From: Chara braunii
Taxonomy: Eukaryota > Streptophyta > Charophyceae > Charales > Characeae
Length of the DNA stretch: 48,667 nucleotides
Assembly: GCA_003427395.1 (NCBI GenBank)
Contig: BFEA01000026.1
Span: 5,426,088-5,474,754 of the forward strand
Direction: 5' to 3'
In this document: in pieces, positions 40,893 to 48,667 of the stretch
How the letters are laid out: the number at the start of each line of letters is the position of its first letter
Numbering within the stretch: position 1 is the stretch's first letter
Made by a program: the position numbers and the translations under genes
Notes under the pieces: generated by a model
Told to the model about the DNA's origin: nothing
Database searches by the model: none
The model's input: the letters and a program-made list of their open reading frames with translations, nothing else

Positions 40893-40921
40893 GGAATTTC
40901 GGCGGAGAAGTGCGCCAGCGG
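40893..40921. repeat. 29-bp direct repeat upstream of foldback MITE, copy 1
   Basis: GGAATTTCGGCGGAGAAGTG plus CGCCAGCGG here corresponds to 41606-41634 with three mismatches. An A/T-rich insert of about 100 bp follows before the foldback element. Confidence 0.7.
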
Positions 40922-41020
40922 AATTTTTTCTTGTTTTTTTTCTTTTTTTTCACCATTCGTTTTCAAAACAAAGCGAACCAAAAAAAAAAACAAAAAAAAA
41001 AACAAAGCGAACCGAGGCCG

Positions 41021-41119
41021 GGGGCTAGGTCCCACTTGCATGAATTAAGAGATACTGACCGTAGATATCAAAGATCAACGGCCGAAATCTCCTAATTTGC
41101 GCAAGTGGGACCTTGCCCC
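41021..41119. mobile_element. Foldback MITE, GGGGCTAGGTCCC family, 99 bp, copy 1
   Basis: GGGGCTAGGTCCCACTTGCA at the left is nearly the inverse of TGCGCAAGTGGGACCTTGCC(CC) at the right. The arms extend to AATTAAGAGAT against ATCTCCTAATT. Confidence 0.82.
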
Positions 41120-41162
41120 GGGGACCTCACAATTCAACCGGGAGTTATCCTGGCAGCATTAG
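41115..41162 (-). repeat. LINE B-like 3' UTR remnant
   Basis: On the minus strand GCTAATGCTGCCAGGATAAC followed by TCCCGGTTGAATTGTGAGGT matches 4974-5015 of LINE B. It breaks exactly where the foldback MITE begins. Confidence 0.65.
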
Positions 41163-41295
41163 CCAGTTTCGCTTATAAGTCTGGGAGAACCGGAACCGAA
41201 GACGAATACCAATACCAAGCAATCTCTCTCCTTTTTGGTTACCCAATTTCGGTTACGGCCCAATCGGTCAAGAACGACTGCTAATCTATGAAGTA

Positions 41296-41463
41296 AGGGC
41301 CAGATCCCACTGGAAAAGAGGATTGGAATAAGTGTCTGCATCTGGACGTGTTCAACACAGATATGCAGAAAAGCAGATCAATCACATTGTTTTGCACCTC
41401 CGTACAAACACGTCCAGATTCGCACACTTATTCCAATCCTCTTTGCCAGCGGGATCTGGCCCT
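41296..41463. mobile_element. Foldback MITE with about 56-bp inverted repeats, 168 bp
   Basis: AGGGCCAGATCCCACTGGAA leading to AGAGGATTGGAATAAGTGT and ATCTGGACGTGT is inverted at the right end (ACACGTCCAGAT to GGGATCTGGCCCT) with few mismatches. The terminal word resembles that of the 99-bp elements on either side (GGG-C-AG-TCCCACT), so all three may use related transposases. Confidence 0.88.
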
Positions 41464-41632
41464 AAATCCTGCCTAGTAACTAACTCCACCCATCGAATTC
41501 AGCGGAGTTTCGACGGCAGGCACTGGGTTACCGATCAAGTCTACGACGGGGCCGAAATCAACCGAGTAGACAAATTCAAGTCTACGACCGGTCCTACTCG
41601 CCACCGGAATTTCGGAGGAAAAGTGCGCCGCC

Positions 41633-41731
41633 GGGCCAAGGTCCCACTTGCACGAATTAGGAGATTTCGGCCGTCGATCTCGGCTATCTACGGTCTCTAT
41701 CTCTTAATTCGTGCAAGTGGGACCTAGCCCC
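41633..41731. mobile_element. Foldback MITE, GGGGCTAGGTCCC family, 99 bp, copy 2
   Basis: GGGCCAAGGTCCCACTTGCA at the left and TGCAAGTGGGACCTAGCCCC at the right are inverted, with arms continuing through CGAATTA. Same length as copy 1, and preceded by the 29-bp repeat at 41606-41634. Confidence 0.84.
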
Positions 41732-41989
41732 GGAATATCGCGGGCACTGCGCGACGGCGAGTAGGACTCATAGCGTATGCCTACAATTAGGAGTAGTGGG
41801 AGGTAGGCCGAGTACTGTGGATAGCTGTCATTGGTCTAGTATCTCACCTCTACAACAACCTGGGCTTTTCAAAAAAAAAAAAAAGGGGCTAGTGTGTGCG
41901 TAAACAGCCCGATAGGTTTTCAGGTGGGCACGTTCTACCGGTAATCGCCAATCACATAGCGACCGTGGACACTCTTCGGCGGAGCGTGC

Positions 41990-42031
<42 letters not shown>

Positions 42032-42480
42032 TTTCGCGTGTGTGTGTGTGAGTGTCCTGTGAATGAGAAGTAGACTCCAGGTATTTCTCTGTGACCGATA
42101 GTGTACAATTAGAGCGCCGTGCATAAGCGGTGGCTGAACGACGCGCACAGAAAAGCTCCCGATGAAAGAGCAAGAGTTCAAGTGCATCCAGCCAGAACAA
42201 TAAGGGCCACGTAGGGACATAGGTGCAGCGAGTGTCATGGAGGGCTACGCGTTTGACGAGGGTCGTGGGCATCCAGGAGCCGCAAGAGTGAAAGTCGTTA
42301 GAACAAGGGGTAACTAGACATGTCTGCCACCTCGCCTTCGACCCATGGGAGTGGGAGGGGTCCATTTTCATCAAGCAATACACCGTAAAGAACGGCTATA
42401 CAGCATCAAGGAGAACAAAACCAGCTTCCCAGACGGTAAGAAAGAAATGGGAAACCTATTCCATTCTGTGGCAAACAGAC
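41732..42480. other. Unassigned sequence with A tracts
   Basis: No gene is recognised. A runs lie at about 41871-41884 and 41991-42027. Confidence 0.4.
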
Positions 42481-42822
42481 CTTGAGAAATTTTCCTAGGG
42501 GGGGCAGACAGGCGTGCCTCCGCTGGTTCTAGCATTTGCGCTCGGACCAGGCACGGTCCACCGGTAACGGGAGGAGTGTCCTGGCGAAGGGAGCTACCGC
42601 CGTGATAGCACCTTCGTAGGGGGTATGTCCATCATGGCGCTAGCCATGGAGGACATGCCTGCAGACACCCGGTATCCGGACAGAGGAGGCGAGTAAGTAG
42701 ACCTAAGACTAAGCGAGGTGAGCGCAACATCAGGAACAGGAGCAAGCGGACGGAAAGAATTAGGGTTGACGTCAACTAAATCGAAGGTGTGTTAGTGAGA
42801 AGAGAGAAGGGGAGAAAGCACG
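42481..42822 (+). other. Possible LINE 5' leader
   Basis: This segment lies directly before the ATG of the ORF1 fragment and has no coding signature, so it may be the 5' UTR of that LINE. No boundary or target duplication was found. Confidence 0.3.
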
Positions 42823-43082
42823 ATGGTGGATGTGAAAGAGGAAAGGGGGGGGGCCAGATCTCCGCCCCGAAGACCAGACCAACCTATGGACGAGGATGAT
42901 GACAGGGTTCGGGAACTAGCAAGACTATGTTAAGACGAAGGGATTCTACCAGGGTCAATCAGCCCTCGGGAGATGACAGTGAATGGTAGGGAAGTCACTT
43001 TCAAGGTGAACGATCAGACTGACAGAACGAAAGTGCAGTGGCTGAAAGACCACACAGTAACAGTGATCTTAGGGGGGGGGGG
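42823..43082 (+). pseudogene. LINE ORF1 N-terminal fragment
   Basis: Starting at an ATG (MVDVKEERGGGARSPPRRPD), the frame has a TAA after ARLC, near residue 38. It then continues DEGILPGSISPREMTVNGRE and KVQWLKDHTVTVIL into a G run at 43071-43083, where similarity ends. Residues after the stop align with the minus-strand copy at 1023-1280 (EGMLPTNIDPGTMEVSGREV and KVKWLKQRTVMVIF), which fixes the family. It is a LINE ORF1 head broken by a stop and truncated. What follows the G run is unrelated. Confidence 0.68.
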
Positions 43083-44792
43083 GGTTGTCGGCGCGAATAC
43101 CCTTACAAGCGTATCCACTCTATTTTTCGCAATTGACAGAAAAAGATTTTGACTTGAAAAGTTGGGTTTGCCGCGCTGTGACGAACTATCTTCTGTAACC
43201 GCGCGATTTCCTGCGCGAGGCTGTTGTGGGGAAACGGGAGGGCTCTGATGGGTGACGGGGCGTAAGCAGGGATCGGTTGGGCAAGTTGCATGGATGCCCT
43301 CGCTTCTTTTTCGTTTTTGTTGGAATCCGTCGGTCTGGTGCCGGGAAAGTCCCGCGCCGATGAGTGAGTGACCGCGCCCTAGCGAGCGCGAGAAATAACG
43401 ATTGCCATAGCTTCTTTCCTGTTCTGCTGTGAGCACTAGGAATTTTGGCGCGATTAGCGCGCGGGAATTTTCGTTTTTAAAATTTGAACGAATGTCAAGC
43501 CCCCGCAGGCTCTCGCAATTGTTTTTCTTTCGGAATTTTTTTTTGCAATAAGGATTTAGACTAGGATTTAGGCACCTTGCAATTTGGTTGCACGACGCTT
43601 CTTGCTCACACTAATCGCGCTTGTGAAATTTATAGCATGCATGCTTGCGCGAGGGATACAGGATTAGCCCCAAGTGATGAGAAAGAGAAGAGAGGAAGTG
43701 CTTACGTCTGCATGTCCAGGCCGCGACGCGGGGGACGGAGCCACTCTCCGCGCATCGATCCGGGCATGCAAACGTGGGAACCACTTAGAACAGAGGAAGA
43801 AAGTGTGCATGGGAAGATGAGGCAGGAAAGAAGGAAACACAAAGGTCATAAAGAACAAGAAGATTACAGTTGCGATTGCGCCCATCAAAAACTACAGTTA
43901 TACACAAGATTAAGGCGCAGATGGAAATTAGAGCCCAGACCCTGTCGAGGCACGGCGCGAGGTTAGCGCGATCAGTGAGGGTCGGCTAACGAGCAAGTCT
44001 GGAAGGTGAGTGAGTATGAGAGTTGGGCGATCCGACGAGCTGGTGTCAGGTATGCGGGGTTGACGTGCAGGGCCGCGACGGACTGTGGCGCACGGGCGAA
44101 TCTGGCTTGCATGCTTGGACCAAGCGGGGTGACAACTCTGTGTTGATACGCGGTGACGGACTGCCGGTATCGTGGTGTTGATGTGAGGTGACGGACTGGC
44201 CGCAACGGAAAGGGGGAGAGAGGGAGGGAGAGGAGACGGATCGGGATGGTGTCTTTTCCTTTTGTTTCATTTTCTTCCAACCTTCCTGTATAAATTTTGG
44301 ATTTCCGCCTTGGCCAATTTTGTTGCGGCAACTTCGGATTTTCTTGTGAATCATTTTGCATTTTGGTGTGCGTGATCATTTGTTTTCCACCCTATCGATC
44401 TTGCATGGTTGACAGTCCGATGAATGATTGTACTTTTCACTCTCTGTTTGCGACGTGATTGCCCTTCTCAACTTCTTGCAAGATTGGTGGTTTCTCTTTG
44501 AATGTATGTTGTCTCTTCTTTGGATCTAAGATACGCACTCTTGTCGATTCCTCACCATCACTAAACCTGAATGAGTCAGAGAGAAATTTCATTGTTTTGA
44601 TAAACGCATGAGTGAGAACTTGAGGCGTAATGGTAGAGTAGATATGTGTGCGCAATAGTCGCAATTGCAAGGACCCGTGATTGGTTGTTCGCGATTGACT
44701 ATTCGGGAGGGACTGAGGGGTCGCGCACGACATGCGCCTTAGGAAGGGGGAAGGCAGTGATGATGGGTACTAGAAAGTGACAAAATTTGAAG
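43083..44792. other. Unassigned sequence
   Basis: No gene is recognised over 1.7 kb. GCGCG words are frequent at 43440-43480 and 43950-44110. GTGACGGACTG occurs twice near 44150-44200. No LTR-like repeat of the region after 46640 was found here. Confidence 0.35.
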
Positions 44793-46640
44793 TAAGCTAA
44801 CCCAGATCGTATGGTGGCGCGACCTATCCGAGTTTAGTTTCACCACTGAGCATATCAAGGGTGAGACTAATCGGGTCGCAAATGCCTTATCCCAACGCCC
44901 TGACCATGATCAGCAGCAGATCCAACTCGCTGCTATCTCGGTCACCACCATCCACCACTCGGTGATCGACGAGTTCCGCACTCAGTACCGCCACTGCCCC
45001 GACTATCGCGACATCCATGCGACCCTTCGGAGTGGAAAGACCGTCCCGGACTACTCTCTCGGGGACAACAGTCTTGTGTACTTGGATGGTTCACATGGCA
45101 CCAGAGAGCCCCGTATTTGTGTTCCCTCCACTGGACAGCTACGTGTCCGGGCAGTAGCAGAGTTCCATGACCAGGCAGCCGCCGGTCATATGGGCTTCCA
45201 CAAGACGTTGGCTCATGTGAGCCGCATGTACGTCTAGCCGAAGCGCAAGGACTTTGTGAAGGACTACGTCGCAGAGTATCCCACCTGTCAGGAGGTGAAC
45301 AATGCGAACCACTTGCCTTATGGTTTGTTGCAACCTCTTCCTATCCCAGAGGGTTGTTGGCAGTCCATCTCGATGGACTTTATCGGTCCTCTTCGTCCTC
45401 CGACCCCCCGTGGTCATGATGCTATCTTGGTCGTCGTCAACCGCTTCACGAAGCATACACACTTTGTTTCGTGCCGCTATGCCATCAGTGCACGTGAGGT
45501 CGCCGACATCGTGTTTGACCGAGTCGTGCGTGATCACGGCTTACCTCTGAGCATCATATCTGACCGTGACCCGCACTTTACCAGCCGATTCTGGCGACGG
45601 CTCCACGAGGTATACGGCACCCAGCTCCGCTTCTCCTCGTCTTACCATCCCCAGACTGATGGTCAAACCGAGGTCACGAACAAGACTCTCGGAGATATTC
45701 TTCGAAAGATTGTTCGTGACGACCAACAGTGGGATCTTCATCTTGCCCACGTGGAGATAACCTACAACCACGCCGTCTCGCCAACCACGGGGATGTCGCC
45801 TTACTATTGCGACCTTAGCTATCACCCTCGTGTTCCCGCGGACTTCCTTCGACCGTCACATATGCACCCCGACACGAGTTGTCCCACGCTGGATGATTGG
45901 GTTGCACATATGACGTTAATCATGAAGACCGCGCATGAGCACATAGCCGCTTCCCAGACTCGCATGGCAGCACGTGCGAACCGATCGAGGATGAATCATC
46001 AATTCAAAGTCAGTGATGATGTGCTTATCGATGCTCGCCACTTACAGCTCGAAACGGGCACGCTTCACAAGTTTCGGCGTCGCTTCTTTGACCCATGCCG
46101 CATTCTCCAGGTCGTCGGTTCCGATACAGCTTCTAGCCCGGACAACTTCCGTGTGAAGTTGCCCGACTACCTGTACCAGGCTCGTGTGCACGATGTCTAC
46201 CACGTCTCATTACTGCATCCCTACCGCAGACCGTCTGAGTGTTTCGTTGGACGACCATACGAGCGCCCTCCACCCATCATGGTGGACGACCACGAGGAGT
46301 TCCTTGTTCCATACATCATTGGTCGTCGAGTCACCGACGACAACCCTCCCCACGTTGAGTATCTCGTACGTTGGAAGGGTTACCCTGATGAGGAGGCTAC
46401 TTGGGAGTCCCTCGAGCACTTGCAGCCGCTCGCATGTTGGTGCGTGCCTATAACCGTGCTCGTCGTGCTGGGTTGACTGCTCCTCCTCAGCCCATTGACC
46501 CTCCTCCTTTTCCCTCGGCTGAGGATACCGCTGAAGTCGAGCCTGCTCCATCTGAGGCAGACCTTCAGCAGCAGCCGGATGCTTCTGAGCGTCCACAGCG
46601 CACTCATCGTCGTCCTGCTCAATACGCCGATTAACTCTGA
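44793..46640 (+). pseudogene. Ty3/gypsy chromovirus-type pol: RNase H end, integrase, chromodomain
   Basis: The frame opens in RNase H (LSEFSFTTEHIKGETNRVAN), with no upstream RT. The HHCC finger follows: AEFHDQAAAGHMGFHKTL, then a TAG at 45235-45237 where the family has Trp, then YVAEYPTCQ, in which the first Cys of the CPTCQ motif is Tyr (45277-45279). The integrase core is intact: SMDFIGPL (D at 45376), ISDRDPHFTSRFW (D at 45562) and YHPQTDGQTEVTN (E at 45670), with 35 residues between the second Asp and Glu. A GPF/GPY-like region and a chromodomain (VEYLVRWKGYPDEEATWE at about 46353) close the protein. A frameshift near 46425 moves the last part (RMLVRAYNRARRAGLTAPPQ to RRPAQYAD, stop at 46632-46634) to another frame. 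Integrase inserts the cDNA and the chromodomain directs it to marked chromatin. The copy is 5'-truncated and broken. Confidence 0.92.
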
Positions 46641-48060
46641 CTTATCTTCCCACGTCTTTGACTTCTCAGTACTCCATCCACTCCAGTTTTGCCACTTCAG
46701 CTCGTCGACGTTACGGCTCTTCCTCGACGACATTCCGGACTTCTCATCATGGACGTCATCGGCAGCTTCATAGACTTCGTCACAATCAACTCTGCCTACT
46801 TCAGACGTCGTCACTCTCTTACCACCTTACCTTGTACAATACCCTAGTTGTGTCGCATGATGGTCTCCCTTCGCCGGGTTTCTCTGAGTTAAGCTCTCCC
46901 TTGGTATGCGCATAGGCATCGGGACCGTAGCGTTGCCCTGGCTTCCCAGCTTATGGATCCAGCTCCAACTTCTTTCATTTTAGGAGTCATTTCCATGATT
47001 CTCATACCCATCACTTTTTCTACCCTCTATTGGCCCTCACGCTCTAGTTAGGCAGCCTCGCATGCTTCATCTAGGTGCGCCCAGTATACCAGGCTCCCTT
47101 GTTCCCTTGCATGGTCGACCCTCCATAGCGGACACCCCTTTAGTCGAGCATTACCCACTCTGATGGTCTATCTGTTAGGGTCATTGGTTCTGTTCGCTCC
47201 CAGTTCCCTACCCTCATTGAGCCTGATGACATGTGTCTCCCTGTCATTTTGTGTGGATGCCCTTATGAGTTATTGACCCCTAGGCTGCATTCGCCACCCT
47301 CAGAGACCATCCCACCCTTGGGTTTGCAACATACTCCTCCTGTGACATATGGTTGTCTTATTGTTGCTTTGTTGCTCTCAGACTGAGGCTTCTGCCTCTG
47401 ACATTTATAGGATTTAGTTGTTCTGCTTTTGCTGTTCTTAGGATTTATACACTAGTCAGCGGTTTCCAGACAAAGGCTACTGCCTCCAACATTCTAGGAT
47501 CTAGCTGTCATTACTTTCTGCTTTCCTAGGACGTATATGCTAGTTAGTTGCTTATGCTTTCACTTAGGCTGTTAGCTGTGACATTGCTGTTTTTGTGACA
47601 TTTTCTATCCTAGGTTGCATCGCATGGACTCAGCATGGAGCTTGCTCCGCATCCTAGACTACTCAGGTTTTCTTTTTCTTTGGTAGAGTTCCGCTTCTTG
47701 GCGGAAGCGTGCTTGTATCTAGGCGATCCATCACAAGCCGAGGATCGTGTAGCGGACCTCTGGTTGGCCTGTGAGACCAGCGTCTGTGAGACCAGCCCCT
47801 TGGCCTGTTCTCAAAAGCCTGTGTTGTATTCGGGGTAGTCCAGTCCAGACCGGTACCTCTGTCGGTACCAGCCAGTCCAGTCTAGTCCAGTCCCGTCATT
47901 CCGCTGGGGTATACCCCAACTGTTGTCTGTTTTTCAGATCATTCTACATTCACACATCTTGGAGTACGTGCGTTGGAGTCTCGCGTGGGAGCTGCGCTAT
48001 GCCATCTCGCTCCCCCTTCATCCTCCATCTCCATCTCTGTCCCAGGCGAAGCACCACACC
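46641..48060. other. 3' flank of the gypsy element, no LTR confirmed
   Basis: No gene is recognised. Two diverged tandem units of about 88 bp (47379-47466, 47467-47555) share CAGAC(T/A)-AGGCT-CTGCCTC, CTAGGAT-TAG-TGT and CTAG(T)TAG words. CTGTGAGACCAGCG is repeated at 47768-47796, and AGTCCAGT words cluster at 47836-47897 around two GGTACC sites. This may be 3' UTR and LTR sequence of the gypsy element, but no matching 5' LTR lies in the window. Confidence 0.4.
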
Positions 48061-48075
48061 TGGTGGGTCTGCCAC

Positions 48076-48076
<1 letters not shown>

Positions 48077-48132
<56 letters not shown>

Positions 48133-48612
48133 CTGATTGACTGATTGATTGATCGATTGGTGGGGGAGGGGTCAGCCCCCTCCCCTAGCCTCACACACAC
48201 ACACACACACGCACATATGCATTTTTTTTTTCACTTTTTTTTTTCGATTGATTGGTGGGCAAGGGGTCGCCCGCCCCCCCCAACACACACACACACACAC
48301 ACACATAAATAGGGGAGATTCAGCGATAAAAAAAAGACAGGCGAGAGAATTGGACCCCTCCGAAGGAACGAAGGAGATCCCCTCCAAGAAAACAGGCAAC
48401 TGAAGGCATGCAGTCAAGTGGATGAGGTGCACTTAATTTTCTCTTCATTCCGCTCTCGGGAGGAGGGGGGGGAGGGTTGTGTATCGAAAACAATAATAAA
48501 AGAAAAAAACTCTTGATTGATTGATTGACTGATTGATTGATTGATTGAGTGATTGATTGGTGGGGGAGGGGGTGACCCCTCCCCCCTCCCCCCTACCCTA
48601 CCCTCACACACA

Positions 48613-48667
<55 letters not shown>
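48077..48667. repeat. Three copies of a (TTGA)n - G/C hairpin - (CA)n module
   Basis: Copy 1 is (TTGA)n 48077-48157, the hairpin GGGGGAGGGGTCAGCCCCCT, then (CA)n 48191-48209. Copy 2 is short: CGATTGATTGGTGGGCAAGG at 48245, a C-rich inverse, then (AC)n 48283-48303. Copy 3 is (TTGA)n 48513-48558, GGTGGGGGAGGGGGTGACCC, C-rich, then (CA)n to the window end. The order is kept each time, so the composite unit rather than the single microsatellites was duplicated. Confidence 0.88.

Noticed and set aside
46641-48060. A 3' LTR of the gypsy element
   Set aside because: No polypurine tract plus TG start was found and no matching 5' copy lies in the window, so an LTR could not be supported.
1-48667. CRISPR arrays, bacterial operons or phage genes
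   Set aside because: No regularly spaced repeats with unique spacers and no bacterial gene organisation. The window is eukaryotic repeat-rich DNA.

Overview
This is eukaryotic nuclear DNA that is almost wholly repetitive. I find no intact host protein-coding gene. Six diverged copies of U6 snRNA carry the plant-type 5' end (GTCCTTCGGGACATCC), which points to Viridiplantae. Together with chromodomain Ty3/gypsy and LINE elements, long GA/CA/GT/TTGA microsatellites, N gaps and Nextera mate-pair adapters left in the sequence, this would fit a large draft genome of a charophyte alga such as Chara. That species guess is inference and was not tested.

Layout. 1-9.8 kb: a broken LINE ORF1 (minus), a tRNA-headed SINE-like repeat, and a nested insertion in which a 5'-truncated LINE sits inside a MITE and itself holds a U6 retrocopy. 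Further MITEs, a second U6 retrocopy and a ~250-bp truncated LINE follow. 9.8-19.3 kb: a decayed Ty3/gypsy pol, more MITEs, a short poly(A)-tailed retrosequence, C-rich and tetranucleotide simple sequence, and an N gap between (TC)n and (CA)n. 19.34-24.39 kb: the best-preserved element, a ~5-kb non-LTR retrotransposon (endonuclease, reverse transcriptase, CCHC-like C-terminal finger, 3' UTR, A-rich tail) bounded by a perfect 20-bp target-site duplication. 25.3-26.3 kb: two U6 retrocopies, then a 190-bp exact duplicate bracketed by Tn5 mosaic-end junction adapters, which is an artefact. 27-41.7 kb: MITEs of at least four families, degenerate tandem repeats, two more U6 copies, purine tracts and microsatellites. 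42.4-43.1 kb: the start of a second LINE ORF1. 44.8-46.6 kb: a Ty3/gypsy RNase H-integrase-chromodomain segment with one stop and one frameshift. 46.6 kb to the end: its probable 3' flank and a thrice-repeated composite microsatellite module.

How the parts relate. Autonomous LINEs make target-primed insertions with 12-20-bp target duplications and A-rich tails. The U6 copies, the small poly(A) retrosequence and perhaps the SINE carry the same hallmarks, so they were probably mobilised in trans by such LINEs. The most unusual signal is the density of full-length, A-tailed U6 retrocopies: six in under 49 kb, all in the same orientation, three with clear 12-15-bp target duplications. This looks like a U6-derived SINE-like family rather than isolated pseudogenes.
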